Origin: Candidatus Bipolaricaulota bacterium
GTDB lineage: Bacteria > Bipolaricaulota > Bipolaricaulia > UBA7950 > UBA9294
Length of the DNA: 11,839 bases
Direction: 5' to 3'
NCBI GenBank assembly: GCA_021159105.1
Contig: JAGGSM010000049.1
Span: forward strand, 1-11,839
Part shown: positions 6,401 through 11,839 of the stretch, one piece after another
How positions within the stretch are numbered: position 1 is the stretch's first letter
How the letters are laid out: each line of letters starts with the position of its first letter
Position numbers and translations under genes: made by a program
Notes under the pieces: generated by a model
Seen by the model: the letters and a program-made list of their open reading frames with translations, nothing else
The model's database searches: none
Told to the model about the DNA's origin: nothing

Positions 6401-8125
6401 ATGAGAAATGACACTCGACACGTGAGGATCGCCCGCGGGCTCGAACCGGCAGATCTGCTGCTTGAGAACGCGCGCATTCTCGATGTTTTCTCAGGGCTCT
6501 TCTTTGAAGGCAATGTCGCGATCTGCGACGGTGTGATAACCGGATTCGGAGCTGCTTCAGCCAAGGAGACGATCGACCTTGCCGGAGCATGGCTCATTCC
6601 CGGGTTGATCGACGCGCACATGCACATCGAGAGCACGCAGCTCTCTCCAATAGAGCTTGCACGCGCGATCCTCCCGCACGGGACAACTACAGTTATCGCC
6701 GACCCGCACGAGATCGCAAACGTTCTCGGCCTTCCCGGGATTCGCTATATGTTGGAAGCGAGCAAGGATCTGCCGATCGATGTACATGTCATGGCACCAT
6801 CCTGCGTTCCGGCAACACATCTGGAGACGTCGGGCGCTTCGATCGGCCCTCGTGAGATCGAGCAGATCCTCGGTTGGGATCGGGTCCTCGGATTGGGAGA
6901 GGTGATGAATTACCCCGGCGTGATCAACCTCGATCCCGATATGGTCGCCAAGCTGCGTGCCGCACGCGGTAGGCCGATCGATGGGCACGCTCCTGGCCTG
7001 ACCGGCCCTGATCTGTGGGCGTACGTCATCTCCGGGCCACAGACGGATCACGAATGCACTACCCTCGCCGAGGCGCAGGAGAAGCTGCGCGCAGGGATGC
7101 ACATTCTCATCCGCGAGGGAACGACCGCGAGGAACCTCGACGCATTGCTGCCGCTCCTCACTCCGGCAACAGCGCCGTTCGTCCACTTCTGCACCGATGA
7201 CTGCCACCCTGAGACACTAACGCAGGATGGGCACATCGATGGGATCATCAGGGAGGCGATCACCCGCGGTGTACCCCCGGAGCTAGCGATCCCTTCCGCC
7301 ACCATCCACACTGCCAGGGCGTACGGACTGACAAATATCGGAGCGATCGCTCCCGGTTACCGTGCGAATCTCGTCGTGTTGTCGGACCTGCGATCGATGC
7401 ACGTCGACAGGGTCTTCACAAGCGGCAGGCTCGTCGCAGAAAAGGGACGGACCATCGTCGATCTTCCCACATATAACGACCAGCAGGTACGCCGAAGCGT
7501 CAATGTTGGTAGCGCCTCCCTCTCTTTTACCATTCCTGCCCAACAGGGAGAGGCGCGAGTGATCGATGTGGCGAGGGATCAGGTGGTAACAGGAGAGATG
7601 CACGCCGTTCCGCGGGTCAAGGACGAACTTGTTGCAAGCGATACGCAGCGCGACATCATCAAGATCGCTGTTGTGGAACGACATCATGCCACAGGTAACA
7701 TTGGTCTCGGCCTGGTGCACGGATTCTCGCTCAAGGATGGGGCGCTGGCATCGAGCGTGGCGCACGACTCGCACAACATCATCGTTGTGGGCGCTAACGA
7801 CTCTGACATGGAAGCGGCAGTAAGGGCGATCATTGAGATGGACGGGGGACAAGTCGTGGTGCGCGATGGGAAGGTCCTTGCACAGCTGCCCCTTCCACTC
7901 GCCGGGCTGATGTCCGACCTCGCCCTCCCCGAAGCAGCGAAGATGGGGGAAGATCTGAAGAAAGCAGCAACGAGTCTTGGTTGTTCCCTGCCCTCACCGT
8001 TCATGACCCTATCATTTCTCGCCCTGCCGGTGATCCCAGTGCTCAAGCTGACCGATCGCGGCCTGGTCAACGTGGACAGATTCGAGCTCGTACCGCTATT
8101 TGCTGGAGGGGGAGAGGATGGATAA
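6401..8125 (+). CDS. ade: Adenine deaminase (amidohydrolase family)
   Basis: Hydrolyses adenine to hypoxanthine and ammonia in purine salvage or catabolism; cytoplasmic metalloenzyme. The 574-residue length fits AdeC enzymes. Visible signatures are the metal-binding DAHMHIES (71-78, with H73 and H75), then LPHGTTTVIADPHEIANVLG (91-110), a near-exact family motif, GEVMNYPGV (167-174), GHAPGL (195-200), DHEC (216-219) and the acidic CTDDCHP (264-270). The C-terminal region conserved in adenine deaminases follows. I use the ATG at 6401; an in-frame TTG at 6380 would add seven residues, and neither has a strong ribosome site. It is divergent from the HypB-like gene and overlaps the GTP cyclohydrolase gene by eight bases. 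Together with the molybdenum hydroxylase it could feed hypoxanthine to xanthine oxidation, which is inference. Confidence 0.96.
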   Translation: MRNDTRHVRIARGLEPADLLLENARILDVFSGLFFEGNVAICDGVITGFGAASAKETIDLAGAWLIPGLIDAHMHIESTQLSPIELARAILPHGTTTVIADPHEIANVLGLPGIRYMLEASKDLPIDVHVMAPSCVPATHLETSGASIGPREIEQILGWDRVLGLGEVMNYPGVINLDPDMVAKLRAARGRPIDGHAPGLTGPDLWAYVISGPQTDHECTTLAEAQEKLRAGMHILIREGTTARNLDALLPLLTPATAPFVHFCTDDCHPETLTQDGHIDGIIREAITRGVPPELAIPSATIHTARAYGLTNIGAIAPGYRANLVVLSDLRSMHVDRVFTSGRLVAEKGRTIVDLPTYNDQQVRRSVNVGSASLSFTIPAQQGEARVIDVARDQVVTGEMHAVPRVKDELVASDTQRDIIKIAVVERHHATGNIGLGLVHGFSLKDGALASSVAHDSHNIIVVGANDSDMEAAVRAIIEMDGGQVVVRDGKVLAQLPLPLAGLMSDLALPEAAKMGEDLKKAATSLGCSLPSPFMTLSFLALPVIPVLKLTDRGLVNVDRFELVPLFAGGGEDG

Positions 8126-8675
8126 GAAGCTGATCGAACAGGGGATGGAGCTGATCCTGCGCGGGATCGGGGAGGGGAAGCTAAACGAAGAAGTGATCGC
8201 CAACACTCCACGCCGCGTGGCGGAGATGTACGGCGAGTTCTTCGCCCAGATCGATCGGGATCCTTCTGACGTGCTGCAGGTACTCTTCGACGAGAACTAC
8301 GACCAGATGGTGGTCAGCAAGGATATCCCGTTCTTTTCACTGTGCGAGCACCATTTCCTCCCGTTCATCGGCGAGGCGGACATCGTATACATCCCCAAAG
8401 GGAACAGGATCGTCGGCATAAGCAAGCTGGCGCGCGCTCTCGACATCGCGGCGGCTCGCCCGCAGTTACAGGAGAGGCTCACATCTCAGCTTGCCGACGC
8501 GCTGATGGATCGCCTCGATCCCTACGGCGTCCTCGTCCGCATCCAGGCTACGCACCTGTGCATGACGCTGCGCGGGGTGAAGAAGCCGGGGACAAAGATG
8601 GTCACCTCAGCGATACGAGGGATATTCCGCACCAATCAGGCATCGCGCCAGGAGGCGCTGGCCCTCATCGCCTAG
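8118..8675 (+). CDS. folE: GTP cyclohydrolase I
   Basis: Converts GTP to 7,8-dihydroneopterin triphosphate and formate, the first step toward folate, other pterins or 7-deazaguanines. It is 185 residues long, slightly shorter than the E. coli enzyme (222) mainly at the N-terminus. Zinc ligands are C76 and H79 in SLCEHHFLPF and C148 in ATHLCM; the catalytic histidines H78 and H146 are also there. QERLT (118-122) and the C-terminal TSAIRGIF are standard for the family. The ATG at 8118 lies just after GGAGGGGGAGAGG and within the end of adenine deaminase (stop 8123-8125), implying translational coupling; an in-frame TTG at 8100 is less likely. Its 3' end overlaps the leftward PP-loop gene by 11 bases. 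No other folate gene is nearby, so which pathway it serves is open. Confidence 0.97.
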   Translation: MDKKLIEQGMELILRGIGEGKLNEEVIANTPRRVAEMYGEFFAQIDRDPSDVLQVLFDENYDQMVVSKDIPFFSLCEHHFLPFIGEADIVYIPKGNRIVGISKLARALDIAAARPQLQERLTSQLADALMDRLDPYGVLVRIQATHLCMTLRGVKKPGTKMVTSAIRGIFRTNQASRQEALALIA

Positions 8676-9711
8676 GCTCGATCCGCCAAGCGGGCAGGCG
8701 TGGATCATCTGAAGGCAAGGGGAGGACTTCTATCTTTCTAGTCATCCGATCGCGCGTGACCGCAAGCTCCACCGGCACGCCATCCTGGTGATCGCAGTAG
8801 CGGGCAACAAGCCTCGCCGCGAGCATCAATTCCTCCTCTGATGGATCTCCCTCAACGAGGGCGAGAGGGCCAGGGACGCTCAGCGGCTCGATCCCGTGGC
8901 GGCCGCTCATGTACTCAGCCAGAGCAGCGTTCTCCTTTTCGTCCCGCCCGATGAACACCTTCGCTCTCTTAGAGATACGAAACTGCCTGCCGTGGCGCAG
9001 GATCATGAATTCATCGATACCCATCGCCTCTCTTCCCACGTGCGCGAACGCATCGCGCAGGCGTGCGCCGTAGACCTTATCGGTGAGGATGCAGCCTCCA
9101 GCAGATTGCGGGTAGTCGGCGATCCCAAGCTCCTTTGCAAGAGCCATCTGCTCCTGCCGGCTCCGTCCGGAAATGGAGAACAGGTTCGCTCGCGTGATCC
9201 AGCCCTCCTTCACAGGAAGCGCATCAGGAAGCAGATTCGCCGACAGCGGCCGCAGCAGGCGATCCCCTAAGCCACTCTCGACTGCAGCGACATCCATCGC
9301 CCTTCTGTGCTGGGACATCGGCCGCTGGCCCAGCACCTCGCCGGTGATGACGAATTGCGCCCCTTCCTCCTCCATCACCCGCCGGGCACCGTTGAGCATC
9401 AGAATGCGGCAGTCGACACACGGGTTCACGGCCGTGCCATAGCCGTGGTGGGGGTGTTTGATCACCTCAAGCTGCTCTTGCGAGAGGTCTATGGTGCGAA
9501 GCGGTATCCCAAGTGCACTCGCGCCCGATGCAATCTTAGCTTCACGTTCGGGGTCAGCGTTGACGAAGAACCTCACCGTGAGGCCAATCACATCGATTCC
9601 CGCACGCTTCACAATTGCAGCGGCGAGCGTGCTATCCAGTCCTCCAGAGAGGAGCGCTATCGCCCGCACGCCTCCGCGCTCAGTTTCACCCTCAGTCCTC
9701 ATATTCTTCAT
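8665..9711 (-). CDS. PP-loop ATPase, MnmA/ThiI-like putative tRNA sulfurtransferase
   Basis: Cytoplasmic ATP-pyrophosphatase that probably activates a tRNA uridine for thiolation. The PP-loop is LSGGLDS (21-27). A CVDC pair (C98, C101) follows at the place where MnmA-like proteins have a catalytic or cluster-binding cysteine. ITGEVLGQRPMSQHRRAMD (122-140) is typical of this PP-loop subgroup. AGGCILTD (204-211), with C207, begins a C-terminal part that is not the MnmA beta-barrel; residues about 235-265 form a small separate domain with RHGRQFRISKRAKVFIGRDE. Such proteins are often annotated vaguely as tRNA methyltransferase or thiouridylase. The start is uncertain: I take the ATG at 9711 (348 residues), which has GGAGGGG 12 bases away; 9702 and 9741 are also possible. 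It is convergent with folE and divergent from htrA. Confidence 0.8.
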   Translation of the reverse strand: MKNMRTEGETERGGVRAIALLSGGLDSTLAAAIVKRAGIDVIGLTVRFFVNADPEREAKIASGASALGIPLRTIDLSQEQLEVIKHPHHGYGTAVNPCVDCRILMLNGARRVMEEEGAQFVITGEVLGQRPMSQHRRAMDVAAVESGLGDRLLRPLSANLLPDALPVKEGWITRANLFSISGRSRQEQMALAKELGIADYPQSAGGCILTDKVYGARLRDAFAHVGREAMGIDEFMILRHGRQFRISKRAKVFIGRDEKENAALAEYMSGRHGIEPLSVPGPLALVEGDPSEEELMLAARLVARYCDHQDGVPVELAVTRDRMTRKIEVLPLPSDDPRLPAWRIEPRR

Positions 9712-9775
9712 CCAATCTTCACACCCCTCCACTAGAATCATATCGCTTTCCAAATGCGTATTCACATAAATCTTT

Positions 9776-9782
9776 AAGGAGG
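9776..9782 (+). promoter_or_regulatory. Strong Shine-Dalgarno site of htrA
   Basis: AAGGAGG lies eight bases before the ATG at 9791. It fixes the htrA start and points to high translation. The 79-base divergent gap before it (9712-9790) is AT-richer than its surroundings and should hold promoters for both genes, but I could not pick a convincing -35/-10 pair. Confidence 0.8.
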
Positions 9783-9790
9783 GACAAAGA

Positions 9791-11293
9791 ATGAATAGGA
9801 AGAGAATCTTGGTAATCGGCGTCCTGTTTGCGTTTATCGTGGCCGCGGGCGTAACGCTCACCCAGCTTCGTGACACAACAGGCAATTTGGCAATGGGTGG
9901 AGTCCCAGTTCTAGCACAGGATCAGTCGGTGAATCAGGCGATCACCGATTCGGGGCAGGCTGCGATCAAGGCAGCGATTGCTGCGGCCAGTCCTGCAGTG
10001 GTGCGAGTGGACGTAACGGCAACGGTCTCTGTAACCGATCCGTTCAACGATATGTTCAACGACCCGTTCTTCAGGCGCTTCTTCGGCGAGCCGCAGAGCC
10101 CGCAGACGCAGCAGCGGCGGGCCCTTGGCTCAGGTTTTGCCATCGATTATGCGGGCCAGAAGCTGATAATAACGAACGAGCACGTCATCGATAACGCGGA
10201 CACGATCCGCGTCACAGCGCCGGACGGAGAGGTGTGGGATGCCGAGGTAGTCGGAAGTGACAAAGAGCTCGATATCGCCGTGCTGAAGCTCGATGGAGAT
10301 ACCTCCAAGCTTCCTACCGTTGCGCTCGGTGACTCCTCCAAGGTGGAGATCGGCGACTGGGCGATCGCCATCGGAAACCCGGTCGGAATGTCCTACACCG
10401 TGACCATGGGGATCATCAGTGCTGTCGGACGCGATCTGCAGAAGCCTGACGGCAATGGCTACTACAACAACCTCATTCAGACCGACGCCGCGATCAATCC
10501 GGGAAACAGCGGTGGGCCGCTGGTCAACGCGCGAGGACAGGTCGTGGGAATTAACACACTGATCGCCCGACAATCCTCAAGCGGAGTCGCTGTTGAGGGG
10601 ATCAACTTCGCCATCGCTATCAACCCGGTCAAGGATGTCCTCGACCAGCTCGTTGCCACGGGCAAGGTCACCCGCGCCTACCTCGGTGTCTACATTCAGG
10701 ACATCACCAAGGGCATGGAGAAGACTTTCGGCGTTGAGGCGGGAAAGGGCGTACTCGTATCCGACACCATCTCTGGATCCCCCGCTGAGCAGGCAGGAAT
10801 CAAGTCCGGAGACGTCATCACCAAGGTAAACGGAGAACCGGTCGGATCGACCGATGAGTTGATCAGCGCGATCTCGATGAAACCAGTGGGGAGTGTCGTC
10901 ACCCTCGATATCGTGCGGGACAAAGCGCCGATGCAGATGCAAGTGACCCTGGCTGAGAAACCAAGCGAGGCCGAGCTGGCTGCAAACACCCCGGGTGGCA
11001 AGGAAACGAACGCGGTTAAGAAGTTCGGAATCACGGTAGGATCAGTATCCTCAGCCACTGCCCAGCGCTTGGGATTGCAATCGCCGGGTGGAGTTGTCAT
11101 AATCGACGTAGACCCGGGCAGCCGAGCTGACTGGGCTGGACTGGAGAAGGACGATGTCATCCGTGAGATCAACCGTCAGCCGGTGCAATCGGTAGACGAT
11201 TGGAACTCAATGGTGCAAAATATGGATGACAATGCTGTATTGATGTTCACCATCGTGCGCGATGGGAGGACGTACTTTGTGACCCTGAACTAA
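9791..11293 (+). CDS. Do/HtrA-type serine protease with two PDZ domains
   Basis: Periplasmic or membrane-anchored quality-control protease (DegP/DegQ/HtrA family) that degrades misfolded envelope proteins. It has 500 residues. A basic start and hydrophobic residues 6-26 form a signal peptide or anchor. The protease domain covers about 55-290 with the complete triad H131 (TNEHVID), D161 (ELDIAVLKL) and S240 (NPGNSGGPL). A Phe-rich segment (FNDMFNDPFFRRFFGE, 85-100) corresponds to the LA loop of DegP/DegQ. PDZ1 covers about 295-388 (AYLGVYIQ onward) and PDZ2 about 410-500 (SPGGVVIIDVDPGSRADWAGL). There is an unusually strong ribosome site. It is followed after only ten bases by a tRNA gene, with a hairpin over the stop codon and no clear terminator, so transcription may continue into the tRNAs. 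A choice between degP, degQ and degS naming is not justified. Confidence 0.96.
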   Translation: MNRKRILVIGVLFAFIVAAGVTLTQLRDTTGNLAMGGVPVLAQDQSVNQAITDSGQAAIKAAIAAASPAVVRVDVTATVSVTDPFNDMFNDPFFRRFFGEPQSPQTQQRRALGSGFAIDYAGQKLIITNEHVIDNADTIRVTAPDGEVWDAEVVGSDKELDIAVLKLDGDTSKLPTVALGDSSKVEIGDWAIAIGNPVGMSYTVTMGIISAVGRDLQKPDGNGYYNNLIQTDAAINPGNSGGPLVNARGQVVGINTLIARQSSSGVAVEGINFAIAINPVKDVLDQLVATGKVTRAYLGVYIQDITKGMEKTFGVEAGKGVLVSDTISGSPAEQAGIKSGDVITKVNGEPVGSTDELISAISMKPVGSVVTLDIVRDKAPMQMQVTLAEKPSEAELAANTPGGKETNAVKKFGITVGSVSSATAQRLGLQSPGGVVIIDVDPGSRADWAGLEKDDVIREINRQPVQSVDDWNSMVQNMDDNAVLMFTIVRDGRTYFVTLN

Positions 11294-11302
11294 CAAGGGT
11301 CA
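11280..11302 (+). other. Hairpin spanning the htrA stop codon, upstream of tRNA-Pro
   Basis: TGACCCT (11280-11286) and AGGGTCA (11296-11302) are perfect 7-base arms with a 9-base loop that contains the htrA stop codon. A further G-T pair can form outside. No T-run follows; the tRNA-Pro body starts at 11304. It may be an RNA processing structure between mRNA and tRNA, or a pause site. Confidence 0.4.
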
Positions 11303-11303
11303 T

Positions 11304-11378
11304 CGGAGAGTGGCGCAGCTTGGTCAGCGCGCAGCGTTCGGGACGCTGAGGTCGCCGGTTCGAATCCGGCCTCTCCGA
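11304..11378 (+). tRNA. tRNA-Pro (CGG)
   Basis: The full cloverleaf can be drawn. Acceptor CGGAGAG pairs with CTCTCCG, with the C1-G72 start typical of tRNA-Pro. The D-stem is GCGC/GCGC, the anticodon stem CAGCG/CGCTG with loop TTCGGGA (anticodon 11339-11341), and the T-arm GCCGG-TTCGAAT-CCGGC. The discriminator is A and CCA is not encoded. Confidence 0.95.
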
Positions 11379-11384
11379 TTTGAT

Positions 11385-11455
11385 GCGGGAGTAGCTCAAT
11401 GGTAGAGCACTGGCCTTCCAAGCCAGTAATGCGGGTTCGATCCCCGTCTTCCGCT
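11385..11455 (+). tRNA. tRNA-Gly (TCC)
   Basis: Acceptor GCGGGAG pairs with CTTCCGC, including one G-T. D-stem GCTC/GAGC, anticodon stem CTGGC/GCCAG, loop CTTCCAA (anticodon 11417-11419), T-arm GCGGG-TTCGATC-CCCGT. The discriminator is T, as usual for tRNA-Gly, and there is no encoded CCA. It begins six bases after tRNA-Pro, so the two are one transcript. Confidence 0.95.
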
Positions 11456-11468
11456 CTTGAGAGAAGAT

Positions 11469-11541
11469 GCGCCCGTAGCTCAGTGGACAGAGCAACGGCC
11501 TTCTAAGCCGTCGGCCGGAGGTTCGAATCCTCCCGGGCGTA
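11469..11541 (+). tRNA. tRNA-Arg (TCT)
   Basis: Acceptor GCGCCCG pairs with CGGGCGT, with G1-T72 wobble. D-stem GCTC/GAGC, anticodon stem ACGGC/GCCGT, loop CTTCTAA (anticodon 11502-11504), T-arm GGAGG-TTCGAAT-CCTCC. The discriminator is A and CCA is not encoded. Its 5' half closely resembles that of the Arg(TCG) gene at 11783. Confidence 0.95.
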
Positions 11542-11558
11542 GATGGCTCTATCAAAAT

Positions 11559-11636
11559 GGGGAGTGTGGCGCAGCCGGTTAGCGCGCTGGGTTGTGGTCC
11601 CAGAGGTCGCGGGTTCGAGTCCCGTCGCTCCTCCCA
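11559..11636 (+). tRNA. tRNA-His (GTG), with encoded G-1 and CCA
   Basis: Eight-pair acceptor: the extra G-1 (11559) faces C73, the hallmark of tRNA-His, then GGGAGTG pairs with CGCTCCT. D-stem GCGC/GCGC, anticodon stem CTGGG/CCCAG, loop TTGTGGT (anticodon 11594-11596), T-arm GCGGG-TTCGAGT-CCCGT. CCA is present at 11634-11636, unlike in the three tRNA genes before it. Confidence 0.95.
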
Positions 11637-11652
11637 GAAAGCAGGCTCAATA

Positions 11653-11697
11653 GGTTCGTGGAGTTCATAGAGTTTGTTGGGTTCATTGGGTTCTAGG
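11653..11697 (+). repeat. Degenerate 9-base tandem repeat, five copies
   Basis: Five contiguous 9-base units follow tRNA-His: GGTTCGTGG, AGTTCATAG, AGTTTGTTG, GGTTCATTG and GGTTCTAGG, consensus about RGTTCRTDG. It lies in the 146-base spacer 11637-11782, which has no gene. GTGGAGTTC within it (11658-11666) is the exact reverse complement of GAACTCCAC at 11705-11713, so a stem with a 38-base loop is possible. The rest of the spacer (11714-11782) shows nothing clear. Confidence 0.7.
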
Positions 11698-11782
11698 ACT
11701 GACCGAACTCCACAGATATCGGAGATCGCAGCAAGCAGACTCTACGAGAATCACGCAGCATTGAGATGCACGGATTTCACAT

Positions 11783-11839
11783 GCGCCCGTAGCTCAACTG
11801 GATAGAGCACCGGTCTTCGGAACCGGGGGTTGGGGGTTC
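11783..11839 (+). tRNA. tRNA-Arg (TCG), 3' end cut by the window
   Basis: Acceptor 5' strand GCGCCCG, D-stem GCTC/GAGC, anticodon stem CCGGT/ACCGG, loop CTTCGGA (anticodon 11817-11819), then the start of a T-arm (GGGGG TTC). The sequence stops in the T-loop, so the 3' acceptor strand cannot be checked. Confidence 0.92.

Noticed and set aside
6271..6636. N-terminal extension of the HypB-like frame by 122 codons
   Set aside because: It crosses the divergent adenine deaminase coding region, has no ribosome site, and the ATG at 6270 gives a normal HypB length with a strong site.
9712..9790. Possible htrA -35/-10 promoter around CATAAA
   Set aside because: No -35 match of reasonable quality at 16-18 bases; not strong enough to list.
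11247..11555. Minus-strand open frame of 102 codons over the tRNA genes, with stretches such as KTGIEPALLAWKASALPLSYSR
   Set aside because: This is the well-known false protein produced by reading antisense to tRNA genes; it covers three tRNAs and the end of htrA.

Overview
The window comes from a fairly GC-rich bacterium (roughly 55-60% by eye). Shine-Dalgarno sites are strong, TTG starts occur, and most neighbouring genes overlap by ATGA or are closely spaced. Gene content (three-gene molybdenum hydroxylase, HypB-family GTPase, adenine deaminase, periplasmic HtrA, compact tRNA cluster) suits an anaerobic or microaerophilic, probably uncultivated lineage. My tentative guess is something near Bipolaricaulota/Acetothermia; that is a style impression, not a placement.

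Layout. Bases 1-6270 are read leftwards and form one directon. In transcription order it holds a HypB-family GTPase (6270-5614), an OmpR-type response regulator (5585-4896), its histidine kinase (4899-3538), a small exported Gly/Asp-rich protein (3456-3088), a DUF4405 membrane cytochrome-like protein (3032-2670), then the FAD, 2Fe-2S and (cut by the window edge) molybdopterin subunits of a xanthine dehydrogenase/CO-dehydrogenase-family hydroxylase (2484-1). Several hairpins or inverted repeats lie in the gaps, so this is probably two or three transcription units.

Reading rightwards from 6401 are adenine deaminase and, overlapping it by 8 bases, GTP cyclohydrolase I. They converge with a leftward PP-loop ATPase of the tRNA-thiolation type (9711-8665). 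HtrA/DegQ protease follows rightwards (9791-11293). Ten bases after its stop begins a tRNA run: Pro(CGG), Gly(TCC), Arg(TCT), His(GTG) and, after a 146-base spacer with a degenerate 9-base tandem repeat, the 5' part of Arg(TCG), cut by the window end.

How the parts may work together. Adenine deaminase makes hypoxanthine, a classic substrate of xanthine dehydrogenases, so the hydroxylase and the deaminase may share a purine pathway; this is inference, since the hydroxylase substrate cannot be read from the visible part. The kinase/regulator pair, the exported Gly/Asp-rich protein and the DUF4405 protein look like a cell-envelope sensing and redox locus. The HypB-like protein at its head lacks the Cys-His and Cys ligands normally used to hold nickel or zinc, and no nickel enzyme is visible nearby. 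These last two points are the most unusual content. I found no insertion sequence, phage gene or CRISPR array.
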